Below, piece after piece: positions 1-8,687 of a stretch of DNA of 64,000 nucleotides. Origin of the DNA: Chloroflexota bacterium (GTDB lineage Bacteria; Chloroflexota; Anaerolineae; Anaerolineales; Villigracilaceae). The stretch spans positions 1 to 64,000 of the forward strand of contig JACRLC010000033.1 in NCBI GenBank assembly GCA_016235425.1. Reading direction: 5' to 3'. A model generated the notes under the pieces. It ran no database searches, was not told the DNA's origin, and was given only the letters and a program-made list of their open reading frames with translations. Position numbers and translations under genes: made by a program. Every line of letters starts with the position of its first letter. The first letter of the stretch is position 1.

Positions 1-400
1 TGTAAACGAGAATTTCTATACGCTATCTTTGTCGTTTCAACCGACACGAATGTCAGGACTTACGTGGCGGTACTTTTCCAATTTTTGTCAGGATTTAGCT
101 GTCGGTAAAATGTCAGCTATGTACTGTCGGTTCGGAGATAGGCAAATGTCACTTTTTTATCTGATGTTGCGAAGCCACGATAAAAGTTCCGGCTGTCACA
201 TCCTCGGTGGAGAAGACGTCGCGGGGAGTTTGAATCAAAAACAGGCAGTCGAATGAAGAGACCCAGAGTGAGGATTAGCTATCAGGATGTGAGAGACCTG
301 TCTTGTACGAATAGTTATTGCCAGGCCAGCAGTCAGCCGATGAGGCCAGAGTGCAGTGTGATTGTTCCAATGTGTTGGTAATATACTAGAAAAATATCAT
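1..400. other. Non-coding lead-in with repeated TGTCAG/TGTCGG words
   Basis: No convincing gene lies in the first 530 bases. The notable content is a run of short words of the form TGTCAG, TGTCGG or TGTCAC on the + strand, starting near 51, 86, 100, 111, 125 and 147. Multiple short sub-terminal repeats of this kind occur at the ends of IS21-like and some other transposons, so this may be an old transposon end cut by the window edge. Bases 180-400 show nothing recognisable. The transposon reading is inference only. Confidence 0.3.
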
Positions 401-405
401 AAATA

Positions 406-434
406 TTGACATTTTCTCCCCGCTTTGCTATAAT
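406..434 (+). promoter_or_regulatory. Sigma-70 type promoter of the suf operon
   Basis: TTGACA at 406-411 and TATAAT at 429-434 are separated by exactly 17 bases, a perfect consensus match. Transcription would start near 441, giving a leader of about 90 bases before sufC. The bases after the -10 (GCCCGCAA) recur after the -10 hexamer upstream of tRNA-His. Confidence 0.85.
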
Positions 435-445
435 GCCCGCAAATG

Positions 446-505
446 GACGGTAGACCGTAGACCAAGGACGAAAAGAGAGTAAGCCACGGTCTGCGGTCTG
501 TCGTT
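446..505 (+). repeat. Long inverted repeat in the sufC leader
   Basis: Arms at 446-463 and 488-505 can form an 18-pair RNA stem with four G.U wobbles and a 24-base loop. It lies between the promoter and the sufC ribosome site (AGGAG, 521-525). The arm wording (GGTCTGCGGTCTGTCG) resembles short repeats elsewhere in the window, for example near 48842, so it may be a dispersed repeat as well as a leader structure. Confidence 0.6.
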
Positions 506-532
506 TATCGTCTAAAATTCAGGAGTTACTGC

Positions 533-1309
533 ATGTCGCAACTAGTAATCAAGAACCTCCACGTGAGCATCGAAGATAAGGAAATCCTCAAAGGCCTCGA
601 CCTGACGGTGGAGCAGGGTAAGGTACACGCAATTATGGGGCCGAATGGGACGGGGAAGTCCACGCTCGCTTATACGTTGATGGGGCATCCCAATTACACC
701 GTCACCGCAGGCGAAGTTATTTTTAAGGGCCAGAATGTGCTCGACCTGGAACCGGACGAGCGCTCACGACTCGGTCTTTTCCTTGCTTTTCAATATCCCG
801 TCGCCATCCCCGGTGTGACGGTGGCGAATTTCCTGCGGACGGCGATCAATGCCCGCCGGCGCGCGGCGAATCCCGAAGACAAGGGTGTGCCGATCCCGGA
901 GTTTCGCAAGATGCTCAAGGAAAGGATGGACCTGCTGAAGATGGATCACAACTTTGCAGGCCGTTATCTCAACGACGGTTTCTCGGGCGGTGAGAAGAAA
1001 CGCGCCGAGATCCTCCAAATGGCGACCCTCACACCTGAGATCGCCATCCTCGACGAAACCGATTCAGGGCTCGACATTGATGCCCTGCGGATTGTCTCGG
1101 AAGGAGTCAACGCCCTGATGAACAAGGATATGGGCGTGCTGGTCATCACACACTACCAGCGGCTGCTGAACTACATCAAGCCGGATTACGTCCACGTGAT
1201 GCTGGATGGCCGCATCGTCGAATCGGGCGGGCCCGATTTGGCGCTCCATCTCGAAGATCAGGGATATGACTGGGTCCGCGAAAAGTACGACAGCGTGCCC
1301 GAAGGGTAG
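533..1309 (+). CDS. sufC: Fe-S cluster assembly ATPase SufC
   Basis: 258-residue ABC-type ATPase that powers the SufBCD scaffold, which assembles iron-sulfur clusters in the cytoplasm. Walker [10 protein letters not shown] is at residues 36-44, the signature [10 protein letters not shown] near 150, and Walker B ending [12 protein letters not shown] near 170. The variant signature with GGEKKR is typical of SufC rather than of importers. Length matches the family. The ATG at 533 follows AGGAG at 521-525. It is the first gene of the suf operon, 94 bases upstream of sufB, under the consensus promoter at 406-434. Confidence 0.97.
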   Translation: MSQLVIKNLHVSIEDKEILKGLDLTVEQGKVHAIMGPNGTGKSTLAYTLMGHPNYTVTAGEVIFKGQNVLDLEPDERSRLGLFLAFQYPVAIPGVTVANFLRTAINARRRAANPEDKGVPIPEFRKMLKERMDLLKMDHNFAGRYLNDGFSGGEKKRAEILQMATLTPEIAILDETDSGLDIDALRIVSEGVNALMNKDMGVLVITHYQRLLNYIKPDYVHVMLDGRIVESGGPDLALHLEDQGYDWVREKYDSVPEG

Positions 1310-1403
1310 AATCCGCCTCAGCCTGGACTCGGTTATTTAAACGGTAGCAGATGACAGGTCCCGCGTGAACCGGCTTGTCATCCGCAGAAATGATTGGTGA
1401 ATC

Positions 1404-2819
1404 ATGACCACGAATGAAGATGAGAAAATCCTTGAAGGTATAGGTCAATATAAATACGGGTTCCACGATCCTGAAGATAAGTATGTGTTCAAGTCGCAGA
1501 GGGGATTGAACCGGGAAGTGGTTGAAAACATTTCGCGCATGAAGGGCGAGCCTGAGTGGATGCTCGAGTTCCGACACAAGGCGCTTGACCATTTCCTGAA
1601 ACGCCCGATGCCGAACTGGGGGCCGACGTTGAAGGAGCTTGACCTCGATAATATTTACTACTACGTCAAGCCGACTGAGAAGAGCGAAAAATCGTGGGAC
1701 GACGTGCCCGACGATATCAAGCGCACGTTTGACAAGCTGGGCATCCCCGAAGCCGAACGCAAGTTTTTGGCCGGCGTGGGCGCGCAGTATGAATCGGAAA
1801 TGGTGTACCATTCCATCCAGGAACATCTCGAAAAACAGGGCGTGATCTTCCTTTCGATTGAGGACGGTTTGCGCCAGTATCCCGATTTGTTCCGCGAATA
1901 CTTTGGAACGGTCATTCCGATTGAAGACAATAAATTCGCCGCGTTGAACAGCGCGGTGTGGTCGGGCGGCTCGTTCGTGTACGTGCCGAAGAATGTGAAA
2001 GTGGATTTGCCCTTGCAGGCTTATTTCCGTTTGAACACGGCCAATGTCGGACAGTTCGAGCGCACACTTATTATCGTGGACGAAGGCGCGCAAATGCACT
2101 ACGTAGAGGGCTGCACGGCTCCCCAATACACCACCGACTCGTTCCACTCCGGCGTGATCGAGATCATCGTCAAGAAGGGCGCGCGCTCGCGTTACTCCAC
2201 GATTCAAAACTGGTCAACAAACGTCTACAACCTCGTGACCCAGCGCGCCAAGGTTTTTGCCGACGGCACGCACGAATGGATCGATAGCAATTTGGGCTCA
2301 AAGGTCACCATGAAATATCCCTCCTGCTACCTGATGGAACCGGGCGCACACGGCGAAATGCTTTCGATGGCTTTCGCGGGCCCTGGCCAAACTCAGGATG
2401 CAGGCGGCAAGATGTACCACTTTGCGCCGAATACCTCCAGCAAGGTCACGTCCAAGTCCATCAGCAAAGGCGGCGGACGCGCTTCGTTCCGCGGCCTGCT
2501 CAAAGTCCACAAGGGTGCGAAGGGTGTCAAATCCAACACAGTCTGCGACGCGCTCCTGCTCGACCCGCAATCCCGCTCCGACACATACCCCTACATCGAA
2601 ATTGACGAAGACGATGTCACCATCGGCCACGAGGCTTCCGTGAGTAAGGTTGGCGAAGAACAACTCTTCTACCTCATGTCCCGCGGCCTGAGTGAAGAGG
2701 AAGCCACCACCATGGTCGTCTCCGGCTTCATCGAACCGCTCGTCAAGGAACTGCCGATGGAATACGCCGTCGAAATGAACCGTCTGATTCAATTGCAGAT
2801 GGAAGGCTCGATAGGATAA
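1404..2819 (+). CDS. sufB: Fe-S cluster assembly scaffold protein SufB
   Basis: 471 residues, the usual SufB length. SufB forms the scaffold with SufD and SufC and receives persulfide sulfur from SufS via SufU. The N-terminal [20 protein letters not shown] and the C-terminal beta-helix core, including the stretch [20 protein letters not shown] and the ending [10 protein letters not shown], are clearly SufB. The cysteine in the segment [15 protein letters not shown] is retained in the core. The start ATG follows a GGTGA ribosome site. It lies between sufC and sufD in the expected order. Confidence 0.97.
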   Translation: MTTNEDEKILEGIGQYKYGFHDPEDKYVFKSQRGLNREVVENISRMKGEPEWMLEFRHKALDHFLKRPMPNWGPTLKELDLDNIYYYVKPTEKSEKSWDDVPDDIKRTFDKLGIPEAERKFLAGVGAQYESEMVYHSIQEHLEKQGVIFLSIEDGLRQYPDLFREYFGTVIPIEDNKFAALNSAVWSGGSFVYVPKNVKVDLPLQAYFRLNTANVGQFERTLIIVDEGAQMHYVEGCTAPQYTTDSFHSGVIEIIVKKGARSRYSTIQNWSTNVYNLVTQRAKVFADGTHEWIDSNLGSKVTMKYPSCYLMEPGAHGEMLSMAFAGPGQTQDAGGKMYHFAPNTSSKVTSKSISKGGGRASFRGLLKVHKGAKGVKSNTVCDALLLDPQSRSDTYPYIEIDEDDVTIGHEASVSKVGEEQLFYLMSRGLSEEEATTMVVSGFIEPLVKELPMEYAVEMNRLIQLQMEGSIG

Positions 2820-2824
2820 CCCTC

Positions 2825-2880
2825 CGCGCTGAGCGGACACTGAGCGCAAGTCGAAGTGGAAGTCGAAGCGCACTTACAAC
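2825..2880 (+). repeat. Dispersed repeat between sufB and sufD (copy 1)
   Basis: Begins CGCGCTGAGCGGA, continues with GAGCGCAAGT and ends with TCGAAGCGC and a GCAAC-like tail. A second, diverged copy lies at 4284-4340 after sufD in the same orientation. The words match the family seen inside trmH-like, mutS and rlmN genes (CTTCGAC...GCTCAG on the other strand). Confidence 0.65.
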
Positions 2881-2935
2881 GGCCCTTCGAGTTCAGACTA
2901 ACGCCCTCCACTCAGTGCGAACATGGATAATAACA

Positions 2936-4276
2936 ATGCAGGAAAAACCCAAAGTTACAGTTTCAAGAACAAGGCGGACAGAATCCACCGCAAAGGATTT
3001 TGTCTTCACCCAGGCAGATATCCTCGCCGCAGACGGGGTCATCGCCTCCTATCGGACCTCAGCCTGGGACGCGTTTAAAAAGCATTCCCTCCCCGACACA
3101 ACCCAGGAAGCCTGGCGCCGCACAGATATCCACAACCTCCCCGCCGATTTGTTCGTTTTGCCAAAAGCAAACGCGTATCTTGATTTACCCTCCGTGCCCG
3201 AAGATTTGCTCAAGCCCCTGGTCGCCGACCAGCATGGCGGACAAATCGTCCTTCTCCCCGGCGGCTCGATCATTGACCTCGATGAATCGCTCGCCAGGCA
3301 AGGCGTCATCTTCACGGACTTGAGGACCGCGCAGGAAAAATACCCCGAAATCGTTGCGAAGATTTTGGGACAGACGGTCAATGTGGAGGAAGGCAAGTTC
3401 GCCGCCTTGGCTGGCGCGCTTGCACAAAATGGCGTTGTGCTGTACGTTCCGAAAAACGTTCAAGTTGAACAGCCATTGCATTCCATTTTGTGGGGGCCTG
3501 GCGAGAACTTTGCTCACATCTCGCACCTGCTCGTGTTGATTGATGACGGCGCCTCTGCAACTTACGTTCACGAGTCCACCTCGCCGACCGAGTCCACCGA
3601 TGCCTTTCACGCAGGTATTGTCGAGATCAAGGTGGGGCAGGGCGCGAGTCTCAAATTTGTCGAATTGCAATCCTGGGGCAAAAATGTTTGGAACTTCTCC
3701 CACGAGCGCGCTCGTGTGGATCGCGGCGGCAACCTCGACTGGATCTTTGGCGCGATTGGTTCACGCCTCACAAAAAACTTCACCGAGTTGGATTTGGCTG
3801 GCGAAGGCGCGGTGGGACGCATGTCCGGTTTTTACTTCACAGACGGCAAACAGCACCTCGACCACGACACCCAGCAGAATCACCTCGCCCCGCACACCAC
3901 CAGCGACCTGCTCTTCAAAGGCGCGCTCAAAGGGAAAAGCCGCTCCGTTTGGCAGGGTATGATCTACGTCGCTCCCAAAGCGCAGAAAACTGACGGTTAT
4001 CAGGCAAACAGGAACCTGGTCCTGAGTGACGCGGCCCGGGCGGATTCGATCCCCGGCTTGGAAATCCTTGCGGATGATGTCCGCTGTACGCACGGCGCGA
4101 CTGTGGGCAAGTTGGAGCAGGAACCGCTGTTCTATCTCAAGTCCCGCGGCATTCCGCAAGCCGAAGCTGAGAAACTTGTCGTCGAAGGCTTCTTTGACCC
4201 GATCTTCCAGCGCATCCCGTTTGAAGGCGTCCGCGAACGTTTCCAACAGTATATTGCTGATAAAATGAGCGCCTAG
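2936..4276 (+). CDS. sufD: Fe-S cluster assembly protein SufD
   Basis: 446 residues from ATG 2936. SufD partners SufB and SufC in the scaffold complex. N-terminal helical part, then a right-handed beta-helix core and the C-terminal segment LADDVRCTHGATVGKLE, where the family's conserved histidine sits, followed by FYLKSRGIPQAEAEKLVVEGFF. A GTG at 2915 is also in frame, but it falls in repeat-derived sequence, so the ATG is preferred; neither has a strong ribosome site. It has low overall identity to SufB but shows the same C-terminal plan, as expected. It is flanked on both sides by copies of one repeat. Confidence 0.95.
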   Translation: MQEKPKVTVSRTRRTESTAKDFVFTQADILAADGVIASYRTSAWDAFKKHSLPDTTQEAWRRTDIHNLPADLFVLPKANAYLDLPSVPEDLLKPLVADQHGGQIVLLPGGSIIDLDESLARQGVIFTDLRTAQEKYPEIVAKILGQTVNVEEGKFAALAGALAQNGVVLYVPKNVQVEQPLHSILWGPGENFAHISHLLVLIDDGASATYVHESTSPTESTDAFHAGIVEIKVGQGASLKFVELQSWGKNVWNFSHERARVDRGGNLDWIFGAIGSRLTKNFTELDLAGEGAVGRMSGFYFTDGKQHLDHDTQQNHLAPHTTSDLLFKGALKGKSRSVWQGMIYVAPKAQKTDGYQANRNLVLSDAARADSIPGLEILADDVRCTHGATVGKLEQEPLFYLKSRGIPQAEAEKLVVEGFFDPIFQRIPFEGVRERFQQYIADKMSA

Positions 4277-4283
4277 ATTTACT

Positions 4284-4340
4284 CGCGCTGAGCGGAGGCC
4301 GAGCGCAAGTGGAGGCTGTAATCGAAGCGCCCATCGCAAC
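4284..4340 (+). repeat. Dispersed repeat after sufD (copy 2)
   Basis: Diverged direct copy of the element at 2825-2880: both start CGCGCTGAGCGGA, share GAGCGCAAGT and ATCGAAGCGC-type words, and have about the same length. The pair brackets sufD. Confidence 0.65.
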
Positions 4341-4364
4341 CAACCGTTTCAAAGGGAGACCATA

Positions 4365-4838
4365 TTGCACCCGAACGAACAAGTCATACGGAAATTCTAC
4401 GAAGCGTTTCATTCCCGCGATGCCGCAGGCATGAACGCCTGTTACCACCCAAACGTTGTTTTTACGGACCCTGCCTTTGGCAGACTGGAAGGCAGGCAGG
4501 CTTTTGCCATGTGGGCAATGTTGTGCTCGCGTGCAAAAGATTTGCAGGTTACCGCCGGGGATATCCGGGCAGATGAAAACACGGGCTCGGCGTATTGGGA
4601 AGCAAAATATTCATTCGGCCCGAAACGCAGGCCGGTGCATAACGTGGTGTCGGCGAATTTTGTTTTTCGGGACGGGAAGATCATCGAGCATACCGATTCC
4701 TTCAGCATGTGGAAATGGTCAGGCATGGCGATTGGATTGATCGGTATATTATTCGGCTGGACTTCATTTCTCAAGTCTGCCATTCAGAAAAGTGCAAACC
4801 GGCAGTTGAATGATTACATGCAGAGACAATCTGCGTGA
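4365..4838 (+). CDS. SnoaL-like / NTF2-like domain protein
   Basis: 157 residues starting at TTG 4365 after a GGGAG ribosome site. The N-terminal EQVIRKFYEAFHSRDAAGMNA, then ACYHPNVVFTDP and FGRLEGRQAFAMW are typical of the SnoaL/NTF2-like alpha+beta barrel. Members include small isomerases, hydrolases and binding proteins of unknown role. A hydrophobic stretch near residue 125 (MAIGLIGILFGW) may be a membrane helix, which is unusual for the fold and could be an added anchor. It sits within the suf operon, but nothing links it functionally to Fe-S assembly. Specific function unknown. Confidence 0.75.
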   Translation: MHPNEQVIRKFYEAFHSRDAAGMNACYHPNVVFTDPAFGRLEGRQAFAMWAMLCSRAKDLQVTAGDIRADENTGSAYWEAKYSFGPKRRPVHNVVSANFVFRDGKIIEHTDSFSMWKWSGMAIGLIGILFGWTSFLKSAIQKSANRQLNDYMQRQSA

Positions 4839-4906
4839 GTACGTTTGTAAAGCAAGGCTTGTGATGATGGATAGTAGCGTCACAACGTTTGCTGGAAGGA
4901 AGATGT

Positions 4907-5380
4907 ATGATGGCAGCGAAAACAGCCCCAAGAAAACGAAGCGCTTCTGCACCGGCTCGGAAGACGCCAACCAAAAAACAAGGACAATCTATGGCAACCC
5001 CTCGCATCAATCGAATTCCCCTCAAAATCACTGTGAAGGCTGAAGGGAAAGGTGAATCGAAACCCCCTCGCAACAGCCGCGCCAATTTGTTTGCCTACAT
5101 GAAGGCTCCCGGTGTGGAGCACGCCTTCGAAGTGGGCGACACTGTTGAAGTATATTGCGACCACGAAAAGAACAATGACCGAATCCGCGGCTGGATCAAA
5201 GGCATCGTTGTCCAGGTGGATAACAAAATGGTCGCGGTCCAGTTCCGCTCGAACGTATTTCTCACCGATGGCTGGATGGTGCCGGACCGCATTCTTTGGT
5301 ATCCGCTGAACTCCGAGCACATTCGTCCTGTGGCGGGCAAGAAATCTGCCAGGAAAGAAAAAGTCATTCCTGATTATTAA
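4907..5380 (+). CDS. Hypothetical basic protein with SH3/KOW-like core
   Basis: 157 residues from ATG 4907, chosen because GGAAGG lies 6 bases upstream; a TTG at 4889 is less likely. The first 50 residues are rich in Lys, Arg, Ala and Pro and look disordered. The rest (VGDTVEVYCDH... then RIRGWIKGIVVQVDNKMVAVQF) reads like a small beta-barrel of SH3, Tudor or KOW type, which often binds nucleic acid or protein. I do not recognise a named family. It lies inside the suf operon just ahead of sufS and has no visible catalytic motif. Confidence 0.7.
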   Translation: MMAAKTAPRKRSASAPARKTPTKKQGQSMATPRINRIPLKITVKAEGKGESKPPRNSRANLFAYMKAPGVEHAFEVGDTVEVYCDHEKNNDRIRGWIKGIVVQVDNKMVAVQFRSNVFLTDGWMVPDRILWYPLNSEHIRPVAGKKSARKEKVIPDY

Positions 5381-5391
5381 GGAGTACACAC

Positions 5392-5441
5392 GTAAACAAG
5401 TACACACTGGGTTACCCATCCTTCCTTGTTTACTTGTTTAC
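5392..5441. repeat. Inverted repeat upstream of sufS
   Basis: GTAAACAAGTA at 5392-5402 and TACTTGTTTAC at 5431-5441 form a perfect 11-base inverted repeat with a 28-base loop, just before the sufS start. It could be a dispersed repeat or a weak hairpin in the operon message. Confidence 0.6.
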
Positions 5442-5456
5442 CTGTCTACCATCCCC

Positions 5457-6683
5457 ATGACCCTCAACGTATCTCAAATCCGTTCCCAATTTCCCATCCT
5501 CCAGCGCGAGACCGCAAATGGTGTCCCGCTGGTTTATTTGGATTCCACGGCTACTTCACAGAAGCCTCTCGCCGTCATCGAAGCGATGAACGATTTCTAT
5601 CGCCGCTCGAATGCCAATATTCACCGCGGCGTGCATACACTGGCAGAGGAAGCCACCGCCTTGTATGAAGAAGCGCGCAAAAAGATCGCCAAGTTCGTCA
5701 ACGCGCCGGACGCGCGCCAGGTCATCTTCACGCGCAATACAACCGAGTCGATCAACCTCGTTGCATACACTTGGGCGCGCGCGAACCTCAAAGAAGGCGA
5801 TCTCGCCATTCTCACCGAGATGGAGCATCATTCCAACCTCGTTCCCTGGCACATCTTGCAAGCCGAACGCGGCATTCGACTCGAATTCATCCCGGTCAAA
5901 GATGACTTCACGCTCGACCTCGAAACCTATCGCTCGCTTCTGGACCAGGGCCCAAAGCTGGTCTCGTTTACACACATGTCCAACGTCCTCGGCACGATCA
6001 ACCCTGTGGATGAAATGATCCGCCTCGCGCACGACGTTGGGGCTGTTACCGTTATCGACGGAGCGCAATCCGTTCCGCATTTTTCCGTTGACGTGCAAGC
6101 CCTCGACGTGGACTTCCTCGCATTCTCTGCCCATAAAATGTGCGGACCGACAGGTATCGGCGCGCTCTATGGCAAGACAAGTCTGCTCGAAAAAATGCCA
6201 CCCTTCCTCGGCGGCGGCGACATGATCAAGGAAGTCAAGCTCCGCTCCTTCCGTGCAAATACCATCCCCGCGAAATTCGAAGCCGGGACTCCCGCGATTG
6301 CCGAGGCGGTGGGATTCGGCGCGGCCGCGGATTACCTGCTCTCGGTCGGGATGGACGCGATCGCAATACATGAACACCAGATCACGGAATACGCGCTGGA
6401 TCGGCTGGAAGAAATTCCCGGGGTAAAGTTATTCGGCCCAACTGCGGACAAAAAAGGCGGTGTCGCGGCCTTTTCGCTGGACGGAGTCCATCCGCACGAT
6501 GTCGCCCAAATCCTCGACCGCGATGGGGTGGCTGTGCGCGCTGGTCACCATTGCGCCCAGCCACTGCACGAGAAGTTCGGTCTGCCTGCAACCTCACGCG
6601 CAAGTTTTTACCTGTACAACACCAAAGGCGAAGTGGATAAATTAGTGGATGGAATCTACAAGGTGAAGAAATATTTCGCTTGA
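5457..6683 (+). CDS. sufS: Cysteine desulfurase SufS
   Basis: 408-residue PLP enzyme of the class V aminotransferase fold. It removes sulfur from L-cysteine as a persulfide for Fe-S assembly. The PLP lysine is in FSAHKMCGPTGIGALYG near residue 226, and the active-site cysteine is in RAGHHCAQPLH (Cys about 366). The short loop around this Cys is typical of type II desulfurases such as SufS, which need a SufU or SufE partner; sufU is two genes downstream. Length is normal. Confidence 0.97.
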   Translation: MTLNVSQIRSQFPILQRETANGVPLVYLDSTATSQKPLAVIEAMNDFYRRSNANIHRGVHTLAEEATALYEEARKKIAKFVNAPDARQVIFTRNTTESINLVAYTWARANLKEGDLAILTEMEHHSNLVPWHILQAERGIRLEFIPVKDDFTLDLETYRSLLDQGPKLVSFTHMSNVLGTINPVDEMIRLAHDVGAVTVIDGAQSVPHFSVDVQALDVDFLAFSAHKMCGPTGIGALYGKTSLLEKMPPFLGGGDMIKEVKLRSFRANTIPAKFEAGTPAIAEAVGFGAAADYLLSVGMDAIAIHEHQITEYALDRLEEIPGVKLFGPTADKKGGVAAFSLDGVHPHDVAQILDRDGVAVRAGHHCAQPLHEKFGLPATSRASFYLYNTKGEVDKLVDGIYKVKKYFA

Positions 6684-6695
6684 TGTGTGGCATGG

Positions 6696-7838
6696 ATGAA
6701 ACGAATCGAGTACATTGACCGCGCCAGGGCCATCGGAATGTTTTTGGTCTATTACGGGCATTTTGTGCAAAAGTTGATTCCGGGGTCGGGAAACCCGGCG
6801 TTCGATCAATGGAAGCTGATCTATTCCTTCCACATGCCGCTGTTTTTCTTCCTGGCCGGAATCTTCTGGAAACCGAATCCTTTGTTTGGTGAAGTTTTCA
6901 AGGAAAAACTGAAAACCCGCATCGTACCGTGGGTAACATTTTCGTTGATCTTGATTCCCTTGTGGCTCTGGCTGGACCCGGAAAAATTCCGCGAGCGGGC
7001 GTTAACCGCTTCGTATCTGGTGGGCAACCCGAAACTTAATATCGTTACCTGGTTTTTGGTATGCCTGTTCGTGGTTGAATTGCTGGCGGCTTTGCTGGCG
7101 AAATATTTCAAACTCGGTATATTTCGGATTGCCCTCTACTCGATCCTGTTTTTCCTCGTCGGCTATTATGGTTTTGTCCGCAACGGTGCGACAGTCAATG
7201 ACTTAATCGGTTTGCGCCCGGACATCTGGTACATTGACGATGCTTTTATCGCCATCCTGTTTTATTTCGCCGGATATTTGCTAAAAGACGCGCTGTTCAA
7301 ATTCGATAATCGTATTGGCTGGTTTATCAGCATTCCTGTGGCGCTGGTTATGGGATATGCTCTGTTGCAAACTTACGACTTGAATCAGGAGGATAAATTC
7401 TGGGGCGTTTTGATGATCTCATCGAAATACGGAAATCCCTATTATTTTCTTCTGACCGCTTTTATTGGGATATTTTTCATTCTGGCATTGAGCCGCTCGA
7501 TTGGATTGAATCTTTCGCCTTTGAATTTTGTCGGCCAGAACACGATCCTCTTCCTCGGCTTGAACGGACTGGGCCAGCACTTCATTGACCGGATCGTCGT
7601 CGAAGGCCTGAATTTGAGCGTAGAATCCCACTTGGAAGTGTTTCTGTATTCGGCGGGCTATGTGATAACCATGATGCTCCTGCTCGCTCCCATCGTCATT
7701 GGATTGAGAAAATGGTCTCCCGAACTTGTCGGCCTGCCGTGGGCGCCTTCATCCCTGCTCCCGCCGATCAACGAATGGCATGAGCGCAGTGTTGGCCGCC
7801 CGATCTCAGCCTTGTTGAAAAAACACGTAATAAACTGA
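6696..7838 (+). CDS. Acyltransferase family 3 membrane protein
   Basis: About 380 residues with roughly ten membrane segments. The N-terminal RIEYIDRARAIGMFLVYYGHFV and SFHMPLFFFLAGIFW are the hallmarks of the acyltransferase 3 family, which transfers acetyl, succinyl or similar groups to surface sugars and lipids. The conserved His in the first helix (YYGHF) is present. ATG 6696 is preferred over GTG 6687; neither has a clear ribosome site. It sits between sufS and sufU only 12 bases after sufS, so it is probably co-transcribed with the suf genes, although its expected role is in envelope modification. Confidence 0.85.
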   Translation: MKRIEYIDRARAIGMFLVYYGHFVQKLIPGSGNPAFDQWKLIYSFHMPLFFFLAGIFWKPNPLFGEVFKEKLKTRIVPWVTFSLILIPLWLWLDPEKFRERALTASYLVGNPKLNIVTWFLVCLFVVELLAALLAKYFKLGIFRIALYSILFFLVGYYGFVRNGATVNDLIGLRPDIWYIDDAFIAILFYFAGYLLKDALFKFDNRIGWFISIPVALVMGYALLQTYDLNQEDKFWGVLMISSKYGNPYYFLLTAFIGIFFILALSRSIGLNLSPLNFVGQNTILFLGLNGLGQHFIDRIVVEGLNLSVESHLEVFLYSAGYVITMMLLLAPIVIGLRKWSPELVGLPWAPSSLLPPINEWHERSVGRPISALLKKHVIN

Positions 7839-7851
7839 AATGGACTAACTT

Positions 7852-8247
7852 ATGGACGATCTCTATCGCGAAATCATCATTGAGCATTACAAGAACCCAT
7901 CCTATCGCGGGCATCTCGATCCGCACGATATTCAATTTGCCGACAACAACCCTCTTTGCGGCGACCACATTGAGATCACCTTGCAAGTGAGCGAGGATGG
8001 GAAGGTAAGCGACGCGCGCTTCGATGGTCACGGTTGCGCCATCTCGCAGGCCTCCGCGGATTTGTTGATCGAATCCATTATCGGTAAACCGCTGGATGAA
8101 GTAAAAGCCTTGAAAAAAGACCACATCCTCGAACTGCTCGGTATTGACCTTGGCCCTGTCCGCTTGAAATGCGCCTTGCTTTCACTCAAGGTTTTGAAAG
8201 CAGGGGTTTACGGCTTGGGTGAGGCCAGCGATGAATTGGTGGAGTAA
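7852..8247 (+). CDS. sufU: SUF sulfur-transfer protein SufU
   Basis: 131 residues. SufU takes the persulfide from SufS through a zinc site and passes it to the SufBCD scaffold. The three cysteines are visible in NPLCGDHIEI, GHGCAISQASADLL and RLKCALLSL, with the Asp after the first Cys (CGDH) that completes the zinc site. The C-terminus is short compared with NifU. The gene follows the acyltransferase by 13 bases and completes the SufS partner requirement. Confidence 0.96.
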   Translation: MDDLYREIIIEHYKNPSYRGHLDPHDIQFADNNPLCGDHIEITLQVSEDGKVSDARFDGHGCAISQASADLLIESIIGKPLDEVKALKKDHILELLGIDLGPVRLKCALLSLKVLKAGVYGLGEASDELVE

Positions 8248-8298
8248 CTGTCTGCGTGTAGCCGCTTAAGCAAATGATCTCTGTAAATTGGGAAACTA

Positions 8299-8646
8299 AT
8301 GTTCAATTACAACCAACTCGAAGAAACCAAAGTTGAATACGTTGAGATCGCGCCAGCCAGTGAACTGCCAAACGGGGAGCGGCTCTTCGTTGAAATCGCG
8401 GACAGGCCAATCGTGATCTTCAACATCGCCGGGCAGTTCTTTGCCATCGGCGATGTCTGCACCCACGATGACGGCCCGCTTGGCGATGGGGATTTGGAGG
8501 GCTTCAACATTGTCTGCCCGCGTCACGGTGCGGAATTTGATGTTAGAACGGGGAAAGTGATGCAAATGCCTGCGGTGGTGGATATTCCCGCTTACCCTGT
8601 GCAGGTACGCGATGGAAATTTATTTGTGGGACTTCCAAAGGAATAA
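8299..8646 (+). CDS. Rieske-type [2Fe-2S] ferredoxin
   Basis: 115 residues, one Rieske domain. The cluster ligands are in CTHDDGPLGDG (C-x-H) and CPRHGAEFDVRTG (C-x2-H), the pattern of soluble ferredoxins of the NirD/BphF type. It is the last gene of the suf operon, so it may serve as an electron donor for cluster assembly or be a client of it. Rieske ferredoxins are often found after suf genes. An intrinsic terminator follows directly. Confidence 0.93.
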   Translation: MFNYNQLEETKVEYVEIAPASELPNGERLFVEIADRPIVIFNIAGQFFAIGDVCTHDDGPLGDGDLEGFNIVCPRHGAEFDVRTGKVMQMPAVVDIPAYPVQVRDGNLFVGLPKE

Positions 8647-8650
8647 AATG

Positions 8651-8686
8651 AAACCGGACTGGCAATCACCACCAGTCCGGTTTTTT
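8651..8686 (+). terminator. Intrinsic terminator of the suf operon
   Basis: Twelve-base perfect arms, AAACCGGACTGG and its complement, with a 9-base loop and a run of six T at the end. Confidence 0.9.
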
Positions 8687-8687
8687 G

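Noticed and set aside
29-256. A 75-codon frame at the left edge
   Set aside because: No ribosome site, no recognisable composition, and its repeated Met-Ser comes from the TGTCAG words.
1176-2207. A 343-codon frame antisense to sufB
   Set aside because: Shadow of sufB; the amino-acid content is low-complexity and the sense gene is certain.
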